The position numbers were made by a program, and so were the translations under genes. From Kuafuiihalomonas sp964473255 (GTDB lineage: Bacteria > Myxococcota > Kuafuiibacteriia > Kuafuiibacteriales > Kuafuiibacteriaceae): a stretch of 64,000 nucleotides of DNA. Shown here piece by piece: positions 1-8,514 of this stretch. Position 1 is the stretch's first letter; each line of letters opens with the position of its first letter. The stretch spans positions 1 to 64,000 of the forward strand of contig CAYYOT010000006.1 in the NCBI GenBank assembly GCA_964473255.1, given 5' to 3'. Under the pieces are notes generated by a model, which had not been told where the DNA came from, searched no databases, and worked only from the letters and a program-made list of their open reading frames with translations.

Positions 1-859
1 CGGCGAAGGTCGAGGATACGACCTCGCCGTTCACGCTTCGCTCCATGTCCGTGACTTCTTCGGGCCGCTCATCGATCAGCAGGACCATCAACCAAACCTC
101 GGGGTGGTTGGTGCTGACCGCGTGGGCGATGTCCTGAAGGAGAACGGTCTTACCGGCGCGCGGCGGCGAGACGATCAAGGCCCGCTGCCCCTTCCCGATC
201 GGCGTCAGCAGGTCGAGGATCCGCGTCGAGTAGTTGTTCGCCTTGTGCTCGAGGTTCAGCCGCTGCTGCGGGTAGAGCGGCGTGAGGTTGTCGAACAGGA
301 TCTTGTCGCGTGCGACTTCGGGGGCTTCGAAATTGACGCTCTCGACCTTGAGCATCGCAAAGTAGCGCTCGTTGTCCTTCGGGGGGCGAATCTGGCCGCT
401 GATCGTGTCCCCGGTGCGAAGATTGAATCGTCGCAGCTGACTCGGGGAGACGTAGATGTCGTCGGGACCCGGTAGGTAGCTGTAGTCCGGAGAGCGCAGG
501 AAACCGAAGCCGTCCGACAAACACTCGAGGACGCCCTCGGAGTAGATCGAGCCGTTTCGAGCCGCGTGGGCCTGGAGCGTGGCGAAGATCAGCTCCTGCT
601 TGCGCATACCGGCGGCCCCTTCGACCCCCATGTCCCGCGCCATGCGCGTGAGCTCGGATATGCGCTTCTCTTTGAGCTCTTTGAGATTCATGCGCCCAGC
701 GGGCGGTTGGTCGCCGCCGGCGATTTCGGGTGCGCTCTCTTCTTCGGCACCATTGTCAGGGATTGATTCCGCGCCAACCGATTCGGGGGCGGACTTGGAG
801 CTCCGGGTGGACCGCTTTTTCTTCTGCGAGCGGCGAGGAGCCTCGGTGACTTCTGCCAT
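1..859 (-). CDS. rho: Transcription termination factor Rho (C-terminus outside window)
   Basis: Hexameric RNA helicase that terminates transcription at Rho-dependent sites. The first 286 residues are present; the gene runs off the left edge. Seen: a lysine/serine-rich N-terminus, a Rho N-terminal helical region near residues 55-95, a cold-shock-like RNA-binding domain near 105-170 (GFGFLRSPDYSY), the Walker A loop PPRAGKT near 228-234, and the Walker B segment LLIDERPEEVTDMER. The Q-loop, R-loop and C-terminus lie outside. The ATG at 859 is preceded by a GAGG Shine-Dalgarno about 5 nt upstream. It stands alone, 197 nt from the next gene. The family assignment is secure. Confidence 0.97.
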   Translation of the reverse strand, partial: MAEVTEAPRRSQKKKRSTRSSKSAPESVGAESIPDNGAEEESAPEIAGGDQPPAGRMNLKELKEKRISELTRMARDMGVEGAAGMRKQELIFATLQAHAARNGSIYSEGVLECLSDGFGFLRSPDYSYLPGPDDIYVSPSQLRRFNLRTGDTISGQIRPPKDNERYFAMLKVESVNFEAPEVARDKILFDNLTPLYPQQRLNLEHKANNYSTRILDLLTPIGKGQRALIVSPPRAGKTVLLQDIAHAVSTNHPEVWLMVLLIDERPEEVTDMERSVNGEVVSSTFA

Positions 860-1056
860 GTTTTCCTCGAAAACCTCTTCTGGACCAGTCGCGTACCCGC
901 TCCGCTGCGAAGTGCTCAGGAGTGATGTGATACCGCGAGGCGGTCAGTCGTTGAAGTGTGACCAAAGGCGGCCGGGGAGGCCACCAATCGACGAGGGGAA
1001 GCTAGGGGCATAAGACGGGTGCCGTCAAGGGCGGAATTGAAAACCGCACCAAAGCC

Positions 1057-1515
1057 TCAATCATCGTCGGCAATTACGGCCTCCAGCGTCGCTTCCGAAT
1101 GCTGAAGACTCAATCGCATCAGGTCACCGGAGATCTCGGGATTGTCGGCGAGCACCGCCCTCACGTCCTCGACGGCCAGTCGCATCAGCCATCCTTCGGA
1201 CACGGCCGTCACCGTTGCGTTCCGAGGTTCACCGGTCATCACGCCGATCTCTCCGAAGACCGCGCCGGTCTCGATCTTGGAAACATCCAACTCTCCGCCG
1301 GAAAATGAAGTGGCCGTCACCTGCAACTCTCCCTGCAGGACGATGTACATCGCGTCCGGCACGTCTCCCTCGGACACGATGACTTCTCCCGGCGCCATGC
1401 GCATTCGGGTCGCCGCTTCGATCAGGCGCCGGCGGCCGCCTTCGTCCAGGGACGAGAAGAGCTTCGATGCATCGAATACCGGGGGGCTGGCCTCGGGCGC
1501 GGTCATTTGCGCCAT
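1057..1515 (-). CDS. Cyclic nucleotide-binding domain protein
   Basis: A 152-residue protein that is almost entirely one CRP-type cyclic nucleotide-binding domain. The beta-barrel begins near residue 40 (APGEVIVSEGD), and the phosphate-binding cassette FGEIGVMTGEPRNA lies at about 87-100 with the expected Glu and Arg. There is no helix-turn-helix, kinase or channel domain, so it is not a CRP-like activator by itself. It probably senses cAMP/cGMP or acts as a partner subunit; this is inference. It diverges from the FGE-fold lipoprotein starting at 1586. A GTG start is also possible, but the ATG at 1515 gives the usual domain N-terminus. Confidence 0.85.
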   Translation of the reverse strand: MAQMTAPEASPPVFDASKLFSSLDEGGRRRLIEAATRMRMAPGEVIVSEGDVPDAMYIVLQGELQVTATSFSGGELDVSKIETGAVFGEIGVMTGEPRNATVTAVSEGWLMRLAVEDVRAVLADNPEISGDLMRLSLQHSEATLEAVIADDD

Positions 1516-1585
1516 TGTCGCCCCGGGAAGGCACTGCTCGTCAAACTCCGGTGACTCGGAAGGACGCTCGTGTCAGGTTTTCGGA

Positions 1586-2203
1586 GTGCGCGCATCGCGG
1601 ATCATGGTCCTTTCGGCTCTCGCCATCACCGTCGTAGGGTGCTCCGACGAGGCGACCCTGGTCGTCACCGGCGATATCGTTTGCCTCAACGGTCGCGACG
1701 GTAATGCGTACTGCATCGACGTCTACGAGGCCTCTCGGTTCGACGCGACCGCCGAAGACGTCGGTACGAGTGAGCGAGAGGCTCAGAGCGCGCCCAATCG
1801 CTTGCCGTGGAACCAGGTCCAGTGGGCCGAAGCGCAGGATGCCTGTGAGCGCGCCAACAAGCGATTGTGTCGGCGCGAGGAGTGGGAAGACGCGTGTGAT
1901 GGCGTCGTCGGATCGGGCGGAAGCCGTTTCACCTATGGCGACGAGCTGATGCTCGGCGTCTGTACCACGAACAACGATGCTCCCGAACCGACCGGTTCGA
2001 AAGAGGGTTGCGTCAGCGCCTTCCAGACCTTCGACATGAGCGGCAACGTCTGGGAGTGGACGGGGCTCAGCGTGCAAGATGCGGTGGCCGTAGGTTCGAG
2101 CTTCGAAAACGACCTCACCCATACTTGCGACAGCCAGGCGAGCTTCGAGCCCGATGACGATCCGAATGTGCGGGTGGGCTTTCGCTGCTGCAGTGACCCG
2201 TGA
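1586..2203 (+). CDS. Small lipoprotein with formylglycine-generating enzyme (SUMF1) fold
   Basis: A 205-residue protein from the GTG at 1586. It starts with MRASRI, then a hydrophobic stretch and a lipobox VVGC, so it is probably a lipoprotein. The rest is a compact SUMF1/FGE-sulfatase domain: a CIDVYEASR strand, NRLPWNQVQWAEAQDAC, an RLCRREEWEDAC helix, the hallmark MSGNVWEW and a C-terminal VGFRCC. In this organism type many such proteins are non-catalytic binding or structural versions, and the paired active-site cysteines of true FGE are not clearly present. Function unknown. ATG 1604 is an alternative start but would shorten the signal peptide. Confidence 0.75.
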   Translation: MRASRIMVLSALAITVVGCSDEATLVVTGDIVCLNGRDGNAYCIDVYEASRFDATAEDVGTSEREAQSAPNRLPWNQVQWAEAQDACERANKRLCRREEWEDACDGVVGSGGSRFTYGDELMLGVCTTNNDAPEPTGSKEGCVSAFQTFDMSGNVWEWTGLSVQDAVAVGSSFENDLTHTCDSQASFEPDDDPNVRVGFRCCSDP

Positions 2204-2253
2204 TCGGAACGGGCACCGGCGGGGCCGTGAGACCGTTGGAGTTCGCCGTGCGT

Positions 2254-3027
2254 TCAGGTGTCGCGAAGGTCGACGATGACCGGCACGTGATCGGACGGGC
2301 CCTCTTCGGCTCGCATCCTCCGGTCGATGGTCACCGCTTCCAGGCGGTCTCGAACCGGGTTCGTCACCAGTAGATGGTCGATGCGTAGTCCTTCGTCTCG
2401 CATGAAGTCTCGGCCGCGATAGTCCCACCACGTGTACGCCCGCTCATCCGGGTGGAGCAGACGAAACGCGTCGGTCAGGCCCCAATCCAGCAGGGCTTGA
2501 AAAGCCCGTCGCTCCTCGTCGGTGGCGAACAATCGCGGCTCCGGGCTCGGCTTCCAGAAATGGTCGAGGTCGCCCGGGCAGATGTTGAAATCGCCGCAGA
2601 CGATCACCGGCTGCTCCGCGTCGCAGGCGGTGTCGAGGTATTCGCGAAGGCGTTCGAGCCAATTGAGCTTGAACGCATACTTGTCCGAGCCTACGGACTG
2701 ACCGTTTGGTACGTACACGTTGAGGATGGTGAGGTCGTCGAAGGTTGCCGCGATCAGGCGCCGATCGGTGTCGGGACCGTCTTCGGGGAAGCCTCGCTGG
2801 AGGTTCGTGGCTTCGATCCGGCTCGCGAAGGCCACCCCGTTGTAGTTCGTCTGACCGTGGTACGTGACGTCGTAGTCCAGGTCACCAAAACCGTCCTCCG
2901 GAAACTCCTGGTCGGTGATCTTGGTTTCCTGCATGCACAGGACGTCGGGCTCTTCGCTCTCCAGCCAGTCGAGCACCATGTCCTCCCGCACGCGCAGGGA
3001 ATTGACGTTCCAAGTGGCGATGCGCAT
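2254..3027 (-). CDS. xthA: Exodeoxyribonuclease III (AP endonuclease)
   Basis: DNA repair nuclease cutting 5' of abasic sites, with 3'-5' exonuclease activity. At 257 residues it has normal family length. The EEP-fold motifs are all visible: ATWNVNSLR at the N-terminus, CMQETKI (metal-binding Glu), NGVAFASR, CGDFNICPGD (catalytic Asp/Asn), YTWWDYRG, RIDHLLV and the terminal SDHVPV with the catalytic Asp-His. It begins 4 nt after the pyrC stop on the same strand, so the two are probably co-transcribed. Confidence 0.95.
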   Translation of the reverse strand: MRIATWNVNSLRVREDMVLDWLESEEPDVLCMQETKITDQEFPEDGFGDLDYDVTYHGQTNYNGVAFASRIEATNLQRGFPEDGPDTDRRLIAATFDDLTILNVYVPNGQSVGSDKYAFKLNWLERLREYLDTACDAEQPVIVCGDFNICPGDLDHFWKPSPEPRLFATDEERRAFQALLDWGLTDAFRLLHPDERAYTWWDYRGRDFMRDEGLRIDHLLVTNPVRDRLEAVTIDRRMRAEEGPSDHVPVIVDLRDT

Positions 3028-3031
3028 GGGC

Positions 3032-4072
3032 CTAGGCCAGTGACCAGGACAGAGTTTCGCCGCCGCGAAACACTCGGACCCGACTCCCGTCGCCGAGCTC
3101 GACGTGACGCGGTGCAGTCCATGGCTCTCGACGGAGTCGAATGGACTTCGGGTTGGGCTCGAGACCGTAGAAAGCCGGGCCGTTCAGTGAGCAGAAGGCC
3201 TCCAGGTGCTTCAGCGCTCCGCGCTCCTCGAACACCTCGGCGTAGGTGGCCAAGGCGGTGGGCGCAGAAAAAATTCCGGCGCATCCACAGTCCGTCTCCT
3301 TTTCGCGTTCTCGGTGGGGCGCAGAATCGGTTCCCAAGAACAAACGAGGGTGACCGCTCGTGACCCCGCGAACGAGCTCTACCCGGTGGGTCTCGCGCTT
3401 GGGCACGGGTAGACAGTACGCATGCGGTCGGAGTCCTCCCCGGAACATCGCGTTGCGGTTCAATACCAAATGGTGTGCGGTCACCGTCCCCCCGACTCGG
3501 TCCGGTCCGTCCAACACCAGTTCGATGCCCTCGGCGGTGGTGATGTGCTCGAGCACGACCTTCAGATCGACGAATTCCTCGATGATCGGTTGGAGGACAC
3601 GGTCGAGAAACGTGGCTTCCCGATCGAAAATGTCGACGCTCGGATCCACGACTTCTCCGTGGACCAGCAGCGGCAGTCCTGCGTCGGCCAGCGCGGCGAG
3701 TACGGGGCGCACCTTCGTGAAGTCCCGAACTCCGAACGCGGAGTTGGTCGTTGCGTGCGCCGGATACACCTTCACCGCCGCGATCGTCCCGTCGGCGGCG
3801 CCGGCCGTGATCTCGTCCGGATCGGTGTCATCGGTGAGGTAGAGCGTCATGAGCGGGCGGAACCCGGAGTCGGCAGGCACATGCCGAGCGATGCGTTCTC
3901 GGTAGGCCGCCGCCTCCTGACGGGTGCGCACCGGAGGGGACAGATTCGGCATGACGATCGCGCGACCCGCCCAATTCGCGGTCGCAGCGACCACGGCTTC
4001 GAGCATCGCACCGTCCCGCAGGTGGACGTGCCAGTCGTCGGGCTTCCGCAAGACGATCTCTTGATCGGCCAT
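3032..4072 (-). CDS. pyrC: Dihydroorotase (class II)
   Basis: Zinc amidohydrolase that interconverts N-carbamoyl-aspartate and dihydroorotate in pyrimidine synthesis. It has 346 residues from the ATG at 4072, which matches the E. coli PyrC type (about 345). Ligands and active-site features visible: HVHLRDG with His15 and His17, the carboxylated lysine in AAVKVYPAHATTNS, the histidines in LVHGEV and LEHITT, and GTDSAPH with the catalytic Asp. The frame stays open upstream, but that sequence is Arg/Ser-rich and not part of the family, so the internal ATG was chosen. It overlaps nothing and leads xthA by 4 nt. Confidence 0.95.
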   Translation of the reverse strand: MADQEIVLRKPDDWHVHLRDGAMLEAVVAATANWAGRAIVMPNLSPPVRTRQEAAAYRERIARHVPADSGFRPLMTLYLTDDTDPDEITAGAADGTIAAVKVYPAHATTNSAFGVRDFTKVRPVLAALADAGLPLLVHGEVVDPSVDIFDREATFLDRVLQPIIEEFVDLKVVLEHITTAEGIELVLDGPDRVGGTVTAHHLVLNRNAMFRGGLRPHAYCLPVPKRETHRVELVRGVTSGHPRLFLGTDSAPHREREKETDCGCAGIFSAPTALATYAEVFEERGALKHLEAFCSLNGPAFYGLEPNPKSIRLRREPWTAPRHVELGDGSRVRVFRGGETLSWSLA

Positions 4073-4164
4073 CGGTTCGCGGACGCTGGCAAACCCGGGC
4101 GTCGACGACAAGGCCCTAGCGATCGGTGAGATGGGGTGTAAGTGTGACGCAACGCTCTTGCAAA

Positions 4165-5583
4165 GTGCGGCGGCCTGTCGCGATCGTAACCGCCGTGCGT
4201 AGCGCACTCCCCTGGTTGATCGTCGTGCTCCCCGCCGTGGCCCAGGCCCGGCCCGAAGCGCCGATTCTGTTCTGTGATGCGTACGCGAGCAGTCCGCTCT
4301 GCGCGTCGGGCCTGGCCCCGTGCGAGACGTGCCATACCGTGGCCCCGGCTCGGAATATCTTCGGCGAAGATCTGGCGGCCACCTGGTCTTCTCCGATTTC
4401 GCCATCGGATTTCGCGTCCGCCCTTCCTGATGCCCTATCTGCCATCGCCGACTTCGATAGCGACTCCGACGGAGCGACCAACGACCAGGAGATCGCGGCG
4501 GGGACCTTCCCCGGCGACCCGACCTCGCGACCCCAGCCGCCAGCGCCAGAGCCGGACCCCGTGACCGCGTTTCGGAAGACGTCCCTCGACGTCTGCGGGT
4601 ACAGTGCACTCACGTCGGAGTGGCAGGCGGTAGCCGAGGCGGCAGACCCGTGGAGTGAGGTCGATGCCCAACTTGCCGCGTGCTTCGTTCAAAACTACTG
4701 GCGGGGGCGGGACGGCGTCCTGTGGCAGGTCGCACACCGAAAGATCCGACCGCTCGCCGCCATCAAGTCCGGCGACGGCGCCGGGGACATTCCGCTGGCC
4801 GACTACGAGGACGATTACAACCTCTACGCCTATACGCACTCGGGCTCGCGCGATGCCCGCGAGGTCCTGACCGCCCAGTACATCGTCGATCGTCAGGACG
4901 GGGCCATCACCGTGTACACGGCGGAGAATCGCGGGGCCCTGGAGGATGCGTTGGCCCGGGGATTCGACGTCGCCCAGGCCGTCGACACCAACCAGCGCGC
5001 GGGACTCTTGACCACCCGCTGGAACCTCGCCTCGAACACCATGTTCACCGCGGTCCCGAGAACCACGGCCGCACAGGCCTACCGCGCGCACCTCGGGTAC
5101 GACATCGCCAAACTGCAGGGTCTCTTTCCCGTCGAAGACGAGCCCGTCGACTACGACGCCAAAGACGTGACCGCCGAAGACTGCGCCATTTGCCACAGTA
5201 CGCTCGACCCACTGACCTACCCGTTCGCGCACTACAACGGTATCGGCGGGGGAAGCCCGGGAGCGCTTCCGTACCGCAACGAGCCCGGGCGACCCGCGCG
5301 TTTTCAGGCCACCGACGGTCCTTTGGTCGCCCAAGTGCCCGCGTCGGGTGTGCTCTTCGGGCAGCCGGTGCGCGACCTCGTGGAATGGGCGCGGGTCGCG
5401 GCAAACAGTGATGCCTTCGCGCGGGCTACGGTTCTCGACTACTGGCGTCTCTTCATCGGCGCCGACCCTTCGGGTGAGGCCATCGACGAGTTCGAAGCGC
5501 TCGTGGGTATCTTTCAAGAAGACTACCAGCTCGAGTCTCTCATCAGGGCGCTCGTGCGCACGAAGGCATACGCGGCGCCATGA
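4165..5583 (+). CDS. Secreted CxxCH (cytochrome c-like) protein of cassette A
   Basis: First gene of a three-gene cassette. From the GTG at 4165 the protein has 472 residues with a signal peptide (hydrophobic LPWLIVVLPAVAQA, cleavage before RPEAP). There are two haem-type motifs: CETCH near residue 54 and CAICH near 343. The second is followed by TLDPLTYPFAHYNGIGGG, the arrangement seen in planctomycete/myxobacterial DUF1585/DUF1588-type cytochromes. A DSDSDG segment near residues 95-105 resembles a calcium-binding loop. The C-terminal LIRALVRTKAYAAP matches the usual end of these proteins. Starts at GTG 4126 and GTG 4144 are possible. Its ATGA overlap with the next gene implies translational coupling. 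Role unknown; secreted electron transfer is inferred. Confidence 0.7.
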   Translation: MRRPVAIVTAVRSALPWLIVVLPAVAQARPEAPILFCDAYASSPLCASGLAPCETCHTVAPARNIFGEDLAATWSSPISPSDFASALPDALSAIADFDSDSDGATNDQEIAAGTFPGDPTSRPQPPAPEPDPVTAFRKTSLDVCGYSALTSEWQAVAEAADPWSEVDAQLAACFVQNYWRGRDGVLWQVAHRKIRPLAAIKSGDGAGDIPLADYEDDYNLYAYTHSGSRDAREVLTAQYIVDRQDGAITVYTAENRGALEDALARGFDVAQAVDTNQRAGLLTTRWNLASNTMFTAVPRTTAAQAYRAHLGYDIAKLQGLFPVEDEPVDYDAKDVTAEDCAICHSTLDPLTYPFAHYNGIGGGSPGALPYRNEPGRPARFQATDGPLVAQVPASGVLFGQPVRDLVEWARVAANSDAFARATVLDYWRLFIGADPSGEAIDEFEALVGIFQEDYQLESLIRALVRTKAYAAP

Positions 5584-6254
5584 TGGATCGCGGGCTGATC
5601 ATCACTGTGCCGGCGCTGCTGTTTTGCGCCTGCTCGTCCAGCGACGACGGAACGCTCGCTCAGCGTCCCGACGCTGCGACCCCTCGCCCCGACGCCGCTG
5701 CTCCCAACGGGGATGCGGGGCCTGTACTGCGTCCCGACGCCGCCCCTCCGCTGCGTGAAGCGTCGCACGTCCGTTTCAAGGGCGGAGCTCGTCTACGGAC
5801 GGACTGGGCGCGCGGATTGGACATCCCCGAATCGGAGGTCTGTCGCGAACTCGGACGGTACGACTGCGCGACCCTCGTCCACGTCATTACGCTGGGTGGG
5901 GTCGAGCCCTACCAGCTCGGCGCGCGGGAGCCGCTGCCCGAAGCCCCGGTCACCGCCCCGCTGGCGATTGACCGCATGGCCCTTTCCGCGTGCACGAGAG
6001 CGGCCGACCGCGACTTTGCGAACCCCGACGGCGCGCTGATCTTCCGCCCCGGCGACGGCGGCTGGACCGCCGAGGCTCAGAGCGCGGCCTGGTCCGAGCT
6101 CATCGACCGACTCTGGTTCCGGCCTCCCGGTGAAGGCGAGGTCGACGAGCTGCTCCCCCTGGCCGAAGAGATCGATCCCGCCACCCGGCCCCGCGATTGG
6201 GCCATAGCCAGCTGCTTCGTCGTCGCAACGTCGTTCGAAAGCCTGTTTTACTGA
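5580..6254 (+). CDS. Small lipoprotein of cassette A, DUF1595/DUF1553-like C-terminus
   Basis: A 224-residue lipoprotein. The signal ends in the lipobox FCAC (residues 16-19), then a linker built of repeated PDAA units typical of myxobacterial lipoproteins. The middle part has a conserved-looking TAPLAIDRMALSAC segment. The C-terminus, RLWFRPPGEGEVDEL followed by TSFESLFY ending on Tyr, resembles the end of DUF1595/DUF1553-type domains. A paralogue with the same ending sits at 54753-55370, again between a CxxCH protein and a DUF1501 protein. It overlaps the previous stop by 4 nt and ends 9 nt before the next gene. Function unknown. Confidence 0.65.
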   Translation: MMDRGLIITVPALLFCACSSSDDGTLAQRPDAATPRPDAAAPNGDAGPVLRPDAAPPLREASHVRFKGGARLRTDWARGLDIPESEVCRELGRYDCATLVHVITLGGVEPYQLGAREPLPEAPVTAPLAIDRMALSACTRAADRDFANPDGALIFRPGDGGWTAEAQSAAWSELIDRLWFRPPGEGEVDELLPLAEEIDPATRPRDWAIASCFVVATSFESLFY

Positions 6255-6263
6255 GGAGCCACG

Positions 6264-7763
6264 ATGCCGACCTGGAATCGTCGACAGCTGCTGCAACGTG
6301 CGGGTCTCGCCGGAGTCGGCGCCGCATCCGGACTGACGCTCGGGCCGTTCGGGACCCGTCGCTCACTCGCTCAGGAGGCCGAGCCGAGATTCTTGGTCGT
6401 GGTCGGTGCGTCCGGAGGTGGCTCGATCATCGATAGCGCCATGGCTTTACGGGAGTCGGAGTGCGGGGCGGATGCCAACGTTCTCGCCTGCTATCCGGAT
6501 GCCGCGGTTCACGACATCGCCGATTCACCCTTCCGGGCGGTCCAGTGGTCCGGGGGCTCGGTGGGCGCAATCCCGGCCCCCTTCGCCTCCGACCAGCGAG
6601 GCTTTTTCGGCAAGCGCAAGGACGACCTGGTCGTGGCGACGGTCCAGGGGACCAGCGTGAATCATCAGGTGGGACAGCGCCGGTCGGTCACCGGCAACGA
6701 AGCCTGGGCGGGCCGGACGCTCCAAGAGCTCACGGCCCTGACCTACGGAGCATCCCATCCCCTTCCGAACGTGCATCTCGCGACGAGCACCGACTTCACG
6801 GCTCGCGGAACCGACGACTCCCTGCCCCCCTGGTGTTTTGGCGAGACGGTGAGCGACCCGCGGCTCTGGCCGCTCTCGCTCGACGGGTTGGCCGGCATCG
6901 GCGGTCTCGACCGCTCCTCGCTCGATACGGCCCGCGCGTTTCGCAACCGGCGCGATGCAGCCTCCCCGTTCGCTCAGCGGCGACCGTCCGATCCGCGACT
7001 CGCCCGGTGGGCGGCCCTGCGCTCGGAGCAGGGACCGCGACTCGAGGCCGCCCAGCTGGTCGACAAGCTCATCTTTTTGGAGGAGTCGGCAGAGATTCCT
7101 CTGGGCGAGTACGGATTGTCGGCGGGACCCGCGGCGGCCAAGGTCCGTGAGGCCTTCCCGCGATACCTGGAAGACCCCTTCGAAGCGCAGGCCGCGCTGG
7201 CGTTCTTGCTCCTCGCCAACCAGGTGTCGGTCACCGTGACGCTCGCGCCCTCGTTCAACGCCACGATCCAGAACGAATCGGGTGGACTCGAAGAGGAAGA
7301 CCTGATCAACCCGCCCATCGCCTTCGACTTCTCGCATCAGAGCCACCGCGCAACCCAGGCCGTGATGTGGGAGCGGGTCTTGGGCGTGGTGGATCGGTTG
7401 GCGGACCTCCTGGCGACGGAGCCGCTGGGTACAGGAGGCGAAAGCCTCTGGGACCGGACCGTGATCTATGTGCCGACCGAATTCGGGCGCACCAAAGTCC
7501 GTCCGGCCGGGGCTGCCGATTTCGGGAGCGGCCACGACCTCAACAACGGCGTTATGGTTTTGTCGCCCATGGTGCGCGGGAACCGAGTCTTGGGCGGTAT
7601 CGAGCCCAACACCGGCCGAACCTTCGGCTGGGCGCCGAGCGACGGCACGGCCACGCCGGGCCAGACCTCCTCCGAGGCCCAGATCTTTGCCGGCATTTTG
7701 GAGACTCTGGGCATCGACGTGTCCGAAGGAGGCCTGAACACGGTCTCCGCGATCCGCGGCTGA
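6264..7763 (+). CDS. Tat-exported DUF1501 family protein of cassette A
   Basis: A 499-residue protein with a twin-arginine signal (NRRQLLQRAGLAGVGAASG) and cleavage around Ala-Gln-Glu, so it is exported folded to the periplasm. It belongs to the DUF1501 (alkaline-phosphatase/sulfatase-fold-like) family, shown by the early GGSIIDSAMALRE region, the late VIYVPTEFGRTKVRP motif (family SEFGRTP) and GSGHDLNNGVMV. Enzymatic activity of the family is not settled. The start ATG has a GAGGAG Shine-Dalgarno 5-10 nt upstream. Third gene of the cassette; the paralogue is 53373-54740. Confidence 0.8.
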   Translation: MPTWNRRQLLQRAGLAGVGAASGLTLGPFGTRRSLAQEAEPRFLVVVGASGGGSIIDSAMALRESECGADANVLACYPDAAVHDIADSPFRAVQWSGGSVGAIPAPFASDQRGFFGKRKDDLVVATVQGTSVNHQVGQRRSVTGNEAWAGRTLQELTALTYGASHPLPNVHLATSTDFTARGTDDSLPPWCFGETVSDPRLWPLSLDGLAGIGGLDRSSLDTARAFRNRRDAASPFAQRRPSDPRLARWAALRSEQGPRLEAAQLVDKLIFLEESAEIPLGEYGLSAGPAAAKVREAFPRYLEDPFEAQAALAFLLLANQVSVTVTLAPSFNATIQNESGGLEEEDLINPPIAFDFSHQSHRATQAVMWERVLGVVDRLADLLATEPLGTGGESLWDRTVIYVPTEFGRTKVRPAGAADFGSGHDLNNGVMVLSPMVRGNRVLGGIEPNTGRTFGWAPSDGTATPGQTSSEAQIFAGILETLGIDVSEGGLNTVSAIRG

Positions 7764-7810
7764 CGCCGCCGAGACCTTGAAACCTCGGTCCTGCGCCGAT
7801 ACCAAGCGCT

Positions 7811-8461
7811 ATGGCGACCGAAGACCATACCGTGACTTATCCTGGAACCGAGGCGGACGTCCGCTGGGACGGCAAGCTCTGCATTCATATCGGCGAGTGC
7901 GGTCGTGCCGAAGGCGAGCTGTTCGTCGGCGGCCGAAAACCGTGGTGTCAGCCGGACCTCGTGCCCATCGGAAACGTGCTCGACGTCGTCGAGCGCTGCC
8001 CGTCGGGTGCGTTGACCTATGAGCGGAAGGATGGCGGAGCGGCCGAATCGCCGGCCGACGAGAACACGGTCACCGTGTCGTACAACGGTCCGCTCTTCGT
8101 TAAAGGCGACCTCGAGATCGAGGGCGCCCATCAGGAGGGTGTCCGTTTTCGAGCGGCGCTGTGCCGATGTGGCGAATCCAAGAACAAGCCTTTCTGCGAC
8201 AACAGCCACGAAGGGGCGGGCTTCAAGGACTACGGTGCGGTCGGATCGACCGGCGAGACCTTGTCGAGCACGGGCGGTACGCTCAAGATCACCAAGGCTC
8301 CCCACGGCCCGCTCTTGCTCGCGGGCAACTTCGTCATCGTGGCCAGCGGCGGCCGGGTGGCTTGGCAGGGTACGAAGGCCGCCCTCTGCCGGTGCGGCAA
8401 GTCCGCCAACAAGCCCTTCTGCGACGGCTCACACAAGGCGGCCGGCTTCACCGCCGACTGA
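7811..8461 (+). CDS. Iron-sulfur protein: Fer4_19-type domain plus two CDGSH zinc-finger-type clusters
   Basis: A 216-residue cytoplasmic iron-sulfur protein. Residues about 1-75 are a divergent mono-cluster 4Fe-4S domain (CIHIGEC, WCQP, RCPSGAL). Two CDGSH-type 2Fe-2S motifs follow: CRCGESKNKPFCDNSH near 117-132 and CRCGKSANKPFCDGSH near 193-208, both with the three-Cys-one-His pattern. There is no membrane anchor. The fusion is known in bacteria, where it is thought to be an electron carrier or redox sensor; here that is inference. It is 47 nt from the DUF1501 gene and could share its transcript, but it has no signal peptide, so a joint role is doubtful. Confidence 0.85.
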   Translation: MATEDHTVTYPGTEADVRWDGKLCIHIGECGRAEGELFVGGRKPWCQPDLVPIGNVLDVVERCPSGALTYERKDGGAAESPADENTVTVSYNGPLFVKGDLEIEGAHQEGVRFRAALCRCGESKNKPFCDNSHEGAGFKDYGAVGSTGETLSSTGGTLKITKAPHGPLLLAGNFVIVASGGRVAWQGTKAALCRCGKSANKPFCDGSHKAAGFTAD

Positions 8462-8514
8462 TCGGCCTCATGACCGCCGAGGTTCGAGAGCAGCTGGCCT
8501 GAGCGTTCCCTGTC

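Noticed and set aside
4435..5517. 360-codon antisense frame in cassette A
   Set aside because: Shadow of the CxxCH gene; Val/Gly/Arg repeats without structure.
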